64,000 bases of DNA from Flavobacterium terrae (GTDB lineage: Bacteria; Bacteroidota; Bacteroidia; Flavobacteriales; Flavobacteriaceae). The translations under genes and the position numbers were made by a program. This document shows positions 34,458 to 42,819 of this stretch, one piece after another (within the stretch, counting starts at the first letter, position 1; the number at the start of each line of letters is the position of its first letter). Location of the stretch: NCBI RefSeq assembly GCF_900142035.1, contig NZ_FQZI01000002.1:682001-746000 (forward strand). The letters are read 5' to 3'. A model generated the notes under the pieces. The model had not been told where the DNA came from. It saw nothing but the letters and a program-made list of their open reading frames with translations, and made no database searches.

Positions 34458-36719
34458 TTAATTTTTAGATTCATCAAACTTAGAAGCAACTTCTTGTTTA
34501 GGCCATGCATTATTTGCAACATCAATATCTGCTGTTTCTTCTTTTGGATCAACCATAATCTTTTTGATTATTTTATTAGTCGCAAAAGTTCTTGAAACTT
34601 CAGCATCATTTTTTGTCCAAATTTGAGCGGGGAATTTATGATTTTCTGTCGTTCCGTCTTCAAAAGTAAGTTCAACAATAATTGGCATTACTAAACCTCC
34701 CGGTTTATTAAATGTTACTTGATAGAAATATTTAGGTGATTGTAATTTTGATTTTTCATCAGCAGTGAAAGTTTTCTCTACATACTCATCTAACGTTTTT
34801 ACATCTTTTACGTTTAATGGCTTACTCATTTCTTGCTTCATATCAGCACTGCTACCATCAATCATATAAACCATTGGTCCAGAATTTCTAAATCGATTAC
34901 GTCTAGTTGCTTGTTGTGCTTGAAATCCAGCAGGCGCTTCATTACTCACAAAGAATTGTTTAACTTCTTTAATTCCAATATCTGTATAATCTGTAGTATA
35001 GAACCACCCTCTCCAAAACCAATCTAAATCAACTCCTGAAGCATCTTCCATTGTTCTAAAGAAATCTTCTGGTGTTGGGTGCTTAAATTTCCAACGATTT
35101 GCGTATGTTTTGAAAGCATAATCAAATAATTCACGTCCCATAATTGTCTCACGCAAAATATTTAATCCTGCTGCAGGTTTTCCATAAGCGTTATTCCCAA
35201 ATTGGGTAATACTTTCTGAGTTAGACATAATTGGTTCTAACCAACTTTGATCACCACTCATGTAAGGAACTATCAATTTAGCAGGACCTCGATCTACAGG
35301 GAAAGTAGACTCCCATTCGATTTCAGCAAGATACTCCATAAAAGTATTTAATCCTTCATCCATCCATGTCCATTGACGCTCGTCTGAATTCACAATCATT
35401 GGGAAGAAATTATGACCAACTTCATGAATGATAACTCCTAACATTCCATACTTGACTCTATCAGAATATTTTCCATCTTTTTCAGGACGTCCAAAATTCC
35501 AACAAATCATAGGATACTCCATTCCTTGATCTTGTGCATTTACAGAAACAGCTTTTGGATAAGGATAATCGAAAGTTCTTGATGAATAACTTTTTAATGT
35601 ATGTGCTACTGCTCTAGTTGAATATTGTTCCCAAAGTGGGTTTCCTTCTTTAGGATAAACCGAAGTTGCCATCACTGTTTTACCTCCAAGCTTTACTGCC
35701 ATTGCATCATGGATAAATTTTCTAGAAGTAGAAATCCCAAAATCACGAACATTTTCGGCTTTAAATTTCCAAGTTTTCTTTTTATCTGAAAATCCTTTTT
35801 CTGAAACCATTGCTTCGTCCTGAGTAACAATGATTACAGGTTTATCGAAAGATTGTTGAGCTTGCTCATATCTTTTAACTTGCGCTGCAGTAAACACTTC
35901 GCTTCTATTCATTAGTGTACCTGTAGCTTCCATAATATGATCTGAAGGAACGGTAATATTTACTTCAAAATTTCCGAAAGGAAGTGCAAATTCTCCTTGC
36001 CCCCAAAATTGCATATTTTGCCATCCTTCAACATCATTATAAACAGCCATTCTTGGATAGAATTGAGCTAAAACATACAAACGATTTCCGTCTTCAAATT
36101 GTTCATATCCAGAACGTCCACCATCAACCATATAGTTTCCAATATTGTACCACCATTTAATAGAGAAAGTAAACTTTTGCCCGTGAGCTAGAGGTTTATC
36201 AAGGTTAATACGCATCATCGTTTCATTTACAGTATATGAAACTGGCGCGCCTTTTACATCTTTAACATAATCTATCTTAAATCCGCCATCGAATTTTTCT
36301 TCAAGGTAAGTTCTTGAAAACCCTCTAGCACTAATTGCTGAATCTACTCTATTATTTTGAACCAGAGGAGTTTTTGAAGTTTTAGCAAAAAGATTTTGAT
36401 CTAATTGAACCCATAAATAATCTAAAGATTCTTTAGCATTATTAGTGTAAGTTACTGTTTCAACGCCATAAAGTCTTGCGTTCTTGTCATCAAGCTCAAT
36501 ATCGATTTTATAATCTGCTTGTTGTTGATAATACTCAGGACCTGGAGCTCCAGAAGCTGTACGATACATGTTTGGCGTAGCCATTAAATCATACATTTGT
36601 CTGAATTTATTTGTATCCTCGTGCCCTTGTTGCTTTACTTTTGGGCTTTCTTGTTGAGTTTGTGCAAACGCATTAATACTTAACGCAAGAGCTACTACGA
36701 ATAGATTAAAATTTTTCAT
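34458..36719 (-). CDS. M1-like zinc metallopeptidase, exported (753 aa)
   Basis: The signal peptide MKNFNLFVVALALSINAFA sends it out of the cytoplasm. The zinc site is HEVGH (432-436) with Glu455 18 residues further on in WMDEGLNTF, the gluzincin arrangement. The exopeptidase motif appears as GMEYPM instead of the usual GxMEN, so aminopeptidase activity is likely but not certain. The N-terminal half carries the M1-type beta domain. The next two genes on this strand (DUF6702-type and paralogues) lie upstream of it and may form a unit. Confidence 0.9.
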   Translation of the reverse strand: MKNFNLFVVALALSINAFAQTQQESPKVKQQGHEDTNKFRQMYDLMATPNMYRTASGAPGPEYYQQQADYKIDIELDDKNARLYGVETVTYTNNAKESLDYLWVQLDQNLFAKTSKTPLVQNNRVDSAISARGFSRTYLEEKFDGGFKIDYVKDVKGAPVSYTVNETMMRINLDKPLAHGQKFTFSIKWWYNIGNYMVDGGRSGYEQFEDGNRLYVLAQFYPRMAVYNDVEGWQNMQFWGQGEFALPFGNFEVNITVPSDHIMEATGTLMNRSEVFTAAQVKRYEQAQQSFDKPVIIVTQDEAMVSEKGFSDKKKTWKFKAENVRDFGISTSRKFIHDAMAVKLGGKTVMATSVYPKEGNPLWEQYSTRAVAHTLKSYSSRTFDYPYPKAVSVNAQDQGMEYPMICWNFGRPEKDGKYSDRVKYGMLGVIIHEVGHNFFPMIVNSDERQWTWMDEGLNTFMEYLAEIEWESTFPVDRGPAKLIVPYMSGDQSWLEPIMSNSESITQFGNNAYGKPAAGLNILRETIMGRELFDYAFKTYANRWKFKHPTPEDFFRTMEDASGVDLDWFWRGWFYTTDYTDIGIKEVKQFFVSNEAPAGFQAQQATRRNRFRNSGPMVYMIDGSSADMKQEMSKPLNVKDVKTLDEYVEKTFTADEKSKLQSPKYFYQVTFNKPGGLVMPIIVELTFEDGTTENHKFPAQIWTKNDAEVSRTFATNKIIKKIMVDPKEETADIDVANNAWPKQEVASKFDESKN

Positions 36720-36780
36720 ACGGAAACCTTAATTTGAGGTGCTAAATGTAGCTTATTTTTCAATCACGAATAAAAAGACA

Positions 36781-37284
36781 CTAAACTTTTAACATTCCTT
36801 TTACATTTTCTGAAGTAAAAAGAAAGCTTTGCTTTTTTTCATAGATTTTTGTGTGTACAATATTTTGTTGCTCATTAGTAAAATCCAATAATACTGTGTT
36901 CTGAATTTCTAAGGTTTTTATCTTTGAAACGTCTTTAACATTATAATAGCAAATAAGAACATTCCCCTCCATTTCTTTGCTTAAAAAATTTACAACTTTA
37001 GTTTGTCCATTCACTTTAAGCACAAAGTTTTCTGCTAAATATTTTTTCATTAAGGCAACATCATCAACAGATTCACTTGCTTCTCCCAATAATGTTCTTT
37101 TTTTGTATTTTTCTTTAAGAATTGAATTTAAATCATCAACAAAAATTCGAGAGGTAATTTGAATCATCTTTTTGTCTTGCGCATAATTCACTTGATAAAT
37201 CGCTACATAAAATTTATGTGCTGCAAACGACATTATTGATGCAAAAAACATCATTAAAAACAATATACGAAGGATTTTTTTCAT
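36781..37284 (-). CDS. DUF6702-type exported protein (167 aa)
   Basis: The signal segment MKKILRILFLMMFFASIMSFA is followed by HKFYVAIYQVNYAQDKKMIQITSRIFVDDL, the conserved start of this family. The rest predicts a small beta-rich domain (VLICYYNVKD, NTVLLDFTNEQQNIVHTKIYEKKQSFLF). Function unknown. It lies just upstream of the M1-like peptidase (62 bases), a neighbour I recall in other flavobacteria, so a shared role in envelope protein turnover is possible but unproven. Confidence 0.78.
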   Translation of the reverse strand: MKKILRILFLMMFFASIMSFAAHKFYVAIYQVNYAQDKKMIQITSRIFVDDLNSILKEKYKKRTLLGEASESVDDVALMKKYLAENFVLKVNGQTKVVNFLSKEMEGNVLICYYNVKDVSKIKTLEIQNTVLLDFTNEQQNIVHTKIYEKKQSFLFTSENVKGMLKV

Positions 37285-37296
37285 GCTATAAAAGTA

Positions 37297-38034
37297 TTAA
37301 TTCTTTTCTGGAAAAGTCATTTTCTTGAAATCAACAGCAATTTCACCTAACAAAAATGTAGCCAGAGTTTTATTTTTTGAATCAATAGCATTTAATAAAT
37401 CGACTTTGTCTAAGGCAAATATTTTAAACCCTTCGATATAATCTGTTGGAATTTTGAGTTTTTGAGAATAAAAATCGTTGTCAAACCATAAATCCAATTT
37501 TTCAATCTGTTTTTCTTTCTTTTCAACCGCTAATTCTTTTTTCAACATTTTAGTACGTCCACTAATTTGATTTATCAATCCGTCTAAAGGCATACCTCCT
37601 AAAGGAATTAATAGTGGACTATACCATTTTAGCTTTTCAGCAGTTCTTAACCTTCTTTCTGCAGGAGTATACTCTTTTACGTTTTTAGAAACAATCCCCA
37701 ATGATTTCGTGGTGAATTTATTTACTTCAATTTCATCTAACTGATTGATTTTTGCCTTAACTTTTATAATCAAGGGGCTTTGTTTAAAAGAATTATCGTT
37801 CAGTTTGATTTCAATACCTTCTATTAATTGAGAAGAAACAACCAGAACATCATTTGGTTTAGCTTCAATAATAAATTCTCCTTGAGCATTAGTTATTGTA
37901 TTTATTTTTAATGATGAATTAACTACATAAATACCTTCTAAATTAGCAATATCAGAAACCAATTTTCCTTTTAAACCATTTTGAGCAAAACTCATTTGAG
38001 TAAATAAAAAAAGTAGCAGTAGTTTAATTCTCAT
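37297..38034 (-). CDS. Carboxypeptidase-regulatory-like exported protein, paralogue B (245 aa)
   Basis: The signal peptide MRIKLLLLFLFTQMSFA is followed by a regulatory-like Ig fold (GLKGKLVSDIANLEGIYVV, ITNAQGEFIIEAKPNDVLVVSS). A conserved block VKEYTPAERRLRTA and ISGRTKMLKKELAVEKKEK then leads to an alpha-helical end. It aligns along its whole length with the upstream gene at 38024. The start at 38034 overlaps that gene by 11 bases; the ATG at 38067 would overlap by 44 and spoil the signal peptide. Function unknown. Confidence 0.75.
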   Translation of the reverse strand: MRIKLLLLFLFTQMSFAQNGLKGKLVSDIANLEGIYVVNSSLKINTITNAQGEFIIEAKPNDVLVVSSQLIEGIEIKLNDNSFKQSPLIIKVKAKINQLDEIEVNKFTTKSLGIVSKNVKEYTPAERRLRTAEKLKWYSPLLIPLGGMPLDGLINQISGRTKMLKKELAVEKKEKQIEKLDLWFDNDFYSQKLKIPTDYIEGFKIFALDKVDLLNAIDSKNKTLATFLLGEIAVDFKKMTFPEKN

Positions 38035-38722
38035 TCTGTATTTCTTTAAACTTGAAAGCCAGTTCAACTAACTTAAATTTCAAATTACCATAATTTTTGT
38101 CTTTAAGTAATTTAGCAATTTCCATATCCTCGGATGCAAAAATTAAAAATCCATTAAGGTTTTCTTTCGCTATTTTTAACGTTGTCAGGAAAAAATCTTC
38201 TGTAAGAACCCTAAGTAGCTTTTCATGATTCAACTCATACTTTTCGACCTCAACAATTTTTTTTAACATCTTTTTTTGGCCACTAATTAAATTATAAATC
38301 ATCCCGACCGGCCCTCCTGTACTGGCAGATCTAAGCCTTCTCTCTGCAACAGTATACTCTTTCACATTTTTACCAATAATACCTAAAGATTTTGCCGAAA
38401 TTCTACTGATTTGAATCTCATCTAATTCATTAGCTTTAGAAAGCGCCTCAATAATCAATGGATTCATTTTAAAAGAATTTTGATTCAAAACAATTTCTAA
38501 ACCTTCTAATTTTGGTGATGAAATAATCAAAACATCACCGGGTTTTGCTTCTATTAAAAACAACCCTTTAGCATCAGTAACCGTATCTTTCTTAGTCGTA
38601 AAATTAAAAACAATAACATCTTTAACATCCAAAATATCAGAAATTATCTTTCCTTTCAACTCACATTGAGAAAAACCCAATTGAGAAAAACCAACCAATA
38701 AAAAGGCTAATAGATGCTTCAT
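38024..38722 (-). CDS. Carboxypeptidase-regulatory-like exported protein, paralogue A (232 aa)
   Basis: The signal peptide MKHLLAFLLVGFSQLGFS is followed by ELKGKIISDILDVKDVIVF and a beta-sandwich-like stretch (TDAKGLFLIEAKPGDVLIISS). The conserved block KEYTVAERRLRSAS and ISGQKKMLKKIVEVEK follow. The closest relative in view is the next gene at 37297, indicating tandem duplication. No enzyme motif is visible. The N-terminal domain resembles the fold at the start of SusC-like receptors, but here it is fused to a short helical tail. Confidence 0.75.
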   Translation of the reverse strand: MKHLLAFLLVGFSQLGFSQCELKGKIISDILDVKDVIVFNFTTKKDTVTDAKGLFLIEAKPGDVLIISSPKLEGLEIVLNQNSFKMNPLIIEALSKANELDEIQISRISAKSLGIIGKNVKEYTVAERRLRSASTGGPVGMIYNLISGQKKMLKKIVEVEKYELNHEKLLRVLTEDFFLTTLKIAKENLNGFLIFASEDMEIAKLLKDKNYGNLKFKLVELAFKFKEIQNEN

Positions 38723-38806
38723 AATTTAATTTATGTGGTAAAAATAGAAGTGTTGTCTGCCAATTTATTATTAATGACTTGGTAATTTTTTGTTAATTAT
38801 AATTTT

Positions 38807-38814
38807 TAAATTTG
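38807..38814 (+). promoter_or_regulatory. pepE promoter, -7 box TAAATTTG
   Basis: TAAATTTG ends 18 bases before the ATG at 38833. It contains the TTG at 38812 that a longer frame would use, so that longer start is rejected. Confidence 0.68.
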
Positions 38815-38832
38815 GACTTCAATTACATTAAA

Positions 38833-39537
38833 ATGAAAAAAGTTTTACTTGCAAGTACATCTACTTTATACGGAGGTGGCTATTTAGAATATTTACTTCC
38901 AACGCTCAAAAAACATTTTGAAAACGTAAACACCCTGTTATTCATCCCCTATGCAAGACCAAGTGGAATTTCACATGAAGAATACACGATGAAGGTTGGC
39001 GAAGCATTTTCTAAAATAAACATTAACGTTAGAGGGTTACATGAATTTGAAAATCCAGAAAAAGCAATTCAAGAAGCTGAAGCTATATTCACTGGTGGCG
39101 GTAATACGTTTTTGTTAGTTTCGGAACTATACAATAACAACTTAATGGATGTTTTAAAAAAAGTTATAAATGATGGGACTCCATACCTTGGCACAAGTGC
39201 CGGAAGCAACATTGGCGGTAAAACCATGAATACTACTAATGACATGCCTATTATACTTCCTAAAAGCTTTGACACTTTAGGAATACTAAATTTTAACTTA
39301 AATCCACATTACTTGGATCCTCTTGAAGGATCAACTCATATGGGAGAGACTCGAGAGACAAGAATTAATGAATTCCACAAACAAAGTTCAATTCCAGTTT
39401 TAGGATTGCGAGAAGGTAGTTGGTTAGAAATTTATGACAATAATGTTATTATAAGAGGTGAATTAACCGCAAGATTATTTAGACAAAATGAATTTCCTGT
39501 CGAAATGTCTCCTGGTGAGAATTTAAATTTCATATAA
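38833..39537 (+). CDS. pepE: Peptidase E (alpha-aspartyl dipeptidase, family S51)
   Basis: Cytoplasmic serine dipeptidase that cleaves Asp-X dipeptides. MKKVLLASTSTLYGGGYLEYL starts the protein, AIFTGGGNTFLLVSEL is the family glycine motif and GTSAGSNIGGKTMNTTNDMPI holds the nucleophile Ser. NLNPHYLDP and GLREGSWLEI follow. Its 234 residues match the family. The start is fixed by the promoter box just upstream. Confidence 0.93.
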   Translation: MKKVLLASTSTLYGGGYLEYLLPTLKKHFENVNTLLFIPYARPSGISHEEYTMKVGEAFSKININVRGLHEFENPEKAIQEAEAIFTGGGNTFLLVSELYNNNLMDVLKKVINDGTPYLGTSAGSNIGGKTMNTTNDMPIILPKSFDTLGILNFNLNPHYLDPLEGSTHMGETRETRINEFHKQSSIPVLGLREGSWLEIYDNNVIIRGELTARLFRQNEFPVEMSPGENLNFI

Positions 39538-39540
39538 ATA

Positions 39541-39572
39541 AAAAGCCTCAAAAATGATTTTGAGGCTTTTTT
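39541..39572 (+). terminator. pepE terminator
   Basis: A hairpin of AAAGCCTCAAAA against TTTTGAGGCTTT, followed by T, directly after the pepE stop. Confidence 0.9.
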
Positions 39573-39610
39573 ATTTGAAGCAAAGCTTCAGAATTTTGCA
39601 CAGTAAAATA

Positions 39611-39639
39611 AAAAATCCCAAACAAAGCTTGGGATTTTT
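39611..39639 (-). terminator. Terminator of the tRNA-Gly pair
   Basis: An 11-bp stem (core TCCCAA / TTGGGA) with a 7-base loop and a T run on the minus strand, starting 3 bases after the 3' end of the second tRNA. Confidence 0.85.
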
Positions 39640-39641
39640 AG

Positions 39642-39714
<73 letters not shown>

Positions 39715-39749
39715 AGGTGATAATTTTTAAAACTTTATCTTGTTTTTAG

Positions 39750-39822
<73 letters not shown>

Positions 39823-39952
39823 ATTTGTGGGTGCAAATATAAATAATAACTTTTCTTTAATGCAAACTTTTTTGAAAAAAAATTTCCGATAAAATGAATA
39901 AAAAAATCGAGCAAGCACAATAGCCTTTTTACAATAATGATATAAATAACAT

Positions 39953-39960
39953 TAAATTTG
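39953..39960 (+). promoter_or_regulatory. Promoter -7 box TAAATTTG of the GNAT gene
   Basis: TAAATTTG is followed by only 7 bases before the ATG at 39968, so the leader should be a few bases long. Confidence 0.58.
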
Positions 39961-39967
39961 CCTTTCC

Positions 39968-40405
39968 ATGATACAAATCAAGTCAATACAGTCTACTCAG
40001 ACACACATCGTTCGCCATCCTGTTTTAAGGCCAGGAAAACCAATAAGCACATGTATTTTTGATGGAGATGATTTACCTAGCACAAAACACTTTGGCTTGT
40101 ATACAAATACAGATTTAATAGGTGTAATTTCGGTTTTTGAAAATAAAAATCTTATTTTTAGTGAATCTAATCAATTACAAATCAGAGGAATGGCTATTCT
40201 TCAAGACCACCAAGGAAAAGGTTACGGAAGATTATTAGTCAATGAAATCGAAAATTATGCAAAAAGCGCAAACACTAATCTTATATGGTTTAATGCGAGA
40301 GAAAGTGCTGCAAAATTTTACAAAATTTTAGGATATCAGATTTCTGGCTCACTTTTTGACATTGAAGGAGTCGGATTACATTATGTAATGTATAAACAAA
40401 TCTAA
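39968..40405 (+). CDS. GNAT-family N-acetyltransferase (145 aa)
   Basis: Acetyl-CoA-dependent acyltransferase of unknown substrate. The acetyl-CoA loop (motif A) is in RGMAILQDHQGKGYGRLLVNEIENYA, and LIWFNARESAAKFYKILGYQISG is the motif B region common to GNATs. Length 145 is normal. It runs 3 bases ahead of an L,D-transpeptidase gene and is probably co-transcribed with it. Confidence 0.9.
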   Translation: MIQIKSIQSTQTHIVRHPVLRPGKPISTCIFDGDDLPSTKHFGLYTNTDLIGVISVFENKNLIFSESNQLQIRGMAILQDHQGKGYGRLLVNEIENYAKSANTNLIWFNARESAAKFYKILGYQISGSLFDIEGVGLHYVMYKQI

Positions 40406-40408
40406 CCC

Positions 40409-41953
40409 ATGAAGTATTTAAGTATTATTTTTTTTTGTTTATTCCTATATGTAGGCTGCGGAAATGCAGGCCCTAAAAGCACTGATGAATATATTGATGA
40501 CGCTTTAAAAAATGAGGAAATCCAAGAAGGATGGGGAGTAAAAGAAAATAGAATCAGTCTCATTGAAGCCATAAAAAATTCAGAAAATGAAGGATTACTT
40601 CCTGAAGATTACCAATACAGTAAACTTATTGAACTTGAACAAAAACTTGACTCATTACCTGAAATCAAAGATGAATATCACGAATTACTAACTACATCAT
40701 ACATAAAATATCTATCGGATCTAAAAAACGGAAAAATAAATCCAAGAGAAATATACAATGATTGGGATATTGAAAAAAAAGAAATTCAACCAGACTCAAT
40801 TCTTTCGATAGCACTTCAAAAAAATAAAATAGATAGTACTCTTGAAAGCCATAAGCCAACTCATTTTATTTACAAGAACCTAAAAAAAGCTCTATCTCTT
40901 TTAAAATCAATGCCAGAAGAAAACTTCGACACGATTGCTACTAAAGAAAAATTTAAACTCAACACTAAGAGCGAAATCATAGCAAAAATCAAAGAAAGAT
41001 TACGTTATTGGGGTGACTTAAACAAAGACGATACTTTGGCAAATACTACTTACAATACTGATTTAAAAAATGCAGTAATTAAGTTCCAAAATAGACATGG
41101 CTTAGAAGCCGACGGAGCCATTGGTGCTTTGACCCTAAAAGCTCTAAATATTAGCAAAGAGACCAGAAAACAACAAATAATTACAAATCTTGAAAGATGG
41201 AGATGGTATCCTTCTGATTTAGGCAATAGCTACTTAGGAGTAAACATTCCTAATTATTATTTGTTTGTAGTAGACAATAAAGACACGATTAACAAATACC
41301 GTGTAGTTGTGGGGACACCAAAAAGAAAGTCTCCAATTTTATCTTCAAAAATTTCCAATATTGTTTTCAATCCAACTTGGACCGTTCCTCCAACAATCAT
41401 TAAAGAAGATTTAGTGCCAGATGCGACTAAAAGTAGAGGCTATTTTTCTAGAACTAGAATAAAAATTTTTAATTATAAAAATCAAGAAATATCTCCAAAT
41501 GATTGGAAGCCTGAAGATGCTAACAAATATCGATATGTTCAGGAACCTGGATACAATAATTCATTAGGAGTAGTTAAAATAAACTTTCCAAACAATCATT
41601 TAGTATACATGCACGATACAAATCATCGTGATTATTTTGTATACAATTACCGTGCTTTAAGTTCTGGCTGTGTTCGTATCGAAAAACCACTTCCGCTGGC
41701 AGAATATCTACTAAAGAACCCTAAAAGATATTCATCTGTAAAAATTGACACGATCGTGAAAACTAAAAAAACACAAGCTGTAAAAGTTGATTGTGATTTT
41801 AAAGTTCACTTTCAATATTTTACAGCTTGGTATAAGAAAGGTCAGTTACAATTTCGTAATGATGTTTACCGACTTGATTCTGATTTATATTTAAGATTGA
41901 CTAACCAATTTAGTAGTGATGTCGTAAGCTCTGCTCGGGTGATAGATAAATAA
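40409..41953 (+). CDS. L,D-transpeptidase of the YcbB type, lipoprotein (514 aa)
   Basis: Periplasmic peptidoglycan cross-linking enzyme that forms 3-3 bridges. The lipobox is YVGC (Cys17). An all-helical scaffold region is followed by a peptidoglycan-binding domain (about 190-250, RLRYWGDLNKDD then FQNRHGLEADGAIGALTLKAL). The YkuD catalytic domain follows, with YMHDTN and SSGCVRIEKPLPLAEYLL giving His and catalytic Cys. Its last 63 bases overlap the convergent second L,D-transpeptidase gene. Confidence 0.91.
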   Translation: MKYLSIIFFCLFLYVGCGNAGPKSTDEYIDDALKNEEIQEGWGVKENRISLIEAIKNSENEGLLPEDYQYSKLIELEQKLDSLPEIKDEYHELLTTSYIKYLSDLKNGKINPREIYNDWDIEKKEIQPDSILSIALQKNKIDSTLESHKPTHFIYKNLKKALSLLKSMPEENFDTIATKEKFKLNTKSEIIAKIKERLRYWGDLNKDDTLANTTYNTDLKNAVIKFQNRHGLEADGAIGALTLKALNISKETRKQQIITNLERWRWYPSDLGNSYLGVNIPNYYLFVVDNKDTINKYRVVVGTPKRKSPILSSKISNIVFNPTWTVPPTIIKEDLVPDATKSRGYFSRTRIKIFNYKNQEISPNDWKPEDANKYRYVQEPGYNNSLGVVKINFPNNHLVYMHDTNHRDYFVYNYRALSSGCVRIEKPLPLAEYLLKNPKRYSSVKIDTIVKTKKTQAVKVDCDFKVHFQYFTAWYKKGQLQFRNDVYRLDSDLYLRLTNQFSSDVVSSARVIDK

Positions 41954-42616
41954 GCAAGACTTACCTTTTATAGTTTGGATTATTTCATTTTTTAAACCTT
42001 CAGGAATTGCAGGACAACCTTGACTTCTTCCTAAATAACCTTGAGTTCTTAAAATCGATGGGTTTGCATAACCTGCTCCATGAACAACAACTGCTCTTGC
42101 TCTTGCATTACAATTAATTCCTCTTTCTTGACCATCTAATTTTAATGACAAACCGTGCTTGCCTTGATAAGTCTCTCCAGTAGTGTAAAAACCTAAACTA
42201 CTTTTATTAGAATTCATTTCATTAGAAAAACTATTTGCAAATTCTCCACCTGATTTCATTCCGTGAGAAACAACAGAATTATATAAAACCTTATTAGAAA
42301 CAAGATCTATAACCCATAATCTTTTTTTAGTAGAAGACAAACTAAAATCAATAACAGTAATGATATCTTTTTCAATAAGTCCTTTTTCTTTCAAAGCATA
42401 AAAGCCTTGTAATGCTTTTTGAAAACATGTTAATTGAGGCAATGAAAAGTTATTAGCATCTAAAGAGCTATAGATCATTTCAATCTTAGCAGACAATGTT
42501 ACTGCATTATTTGATGCAAGTAATTTAGGGTCAGTTTCAGTTTTAGTAGTATTCGTAGCTTTTGGGGCAAAAGACATTAAGAATAACAAAATAAGGGGCA
42601 GAATTCTGTAAATCAT
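41891..42616 (-). CDS. L,D-transpeptidase catalytic-domain protein (241 aa)
   Basis: Exported murein L,D-transpeptidase or related endopeptidase. The signal peptide is MIYRILPLILLFLMSFAPKA. The catalytic part has VVSHGMKSGGEFANSFSN, AVVVHGAGYANPSIL and GRSQGCPAIPEGL, the last with the conserved Cys. It lacks the scaffold and binding domain of the neighbour. Its 3' end overlaps that gene by 63 bases on the other strand, so both reading frames share the same bases. Confidence 0.88.
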   Translation of the reverse strand: MIYRILPLILLFLMSFAPKATNTTKTETDPKLLASNNAVTLSAKIEMIYSSLDANNFSLPQLTCFQKALQGFYALKEKGLIEKDIITVIDFSLSSTKKRLWVIDLVSNKVLYNSVVSHGMKSGGEFANSFSNEMNSNKSSLGFYTTGETYQGKHGLSLKLDGQERGINCNARARAVVVHGAGYANPSILRTQGYLGRSQGCPAIPEGLKNEIIQTIKGKSCLFIYHPSRAYDITTKLVSQS

Positions 42617-42698
42617 TGATTATCTTTTATTTGTGTTGTTTTTCATTGAGGACAAATATTAGTAAAAAAAAAATACCATCCAAATTTTTTTGCACTTT

Positions 42699-42725
42699 AT
42701 CGATGAAATTTAACACTTCATCGAT
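42699..42725. repeat. Inverted repeat (9-bp arms) in the divergent promoter region
   Basis: The arms ATCGATGAA and TTCATCGAT are separated by 9 bases and followed by T6 on the plus strand. No transcript from the left would end here, because the left gene starts at 42616 on the minus strand. An operator is therefore more likely than a terminator. Confidence 0.5.
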
Positions 42726-42789
42726 TTTTTAAAAACCAAAAAAATAGTTAAACTATTCTTAAATAAAGGGCTCAGCTACAGTTTCTTGT

Positions 42790-42797
42790 TAAATTTG
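42790..42797 (+). promoter_or_regulatory. Promoter -7 box TAAATTTG of the DUF5916-type gene
   Basis: TAAATTTG ends 22 bases before the ATG at 42820. Confidence 0.6.
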
Positions 42798-42819
42798 ATA
42801 AATCAAATAAACGAACAGT

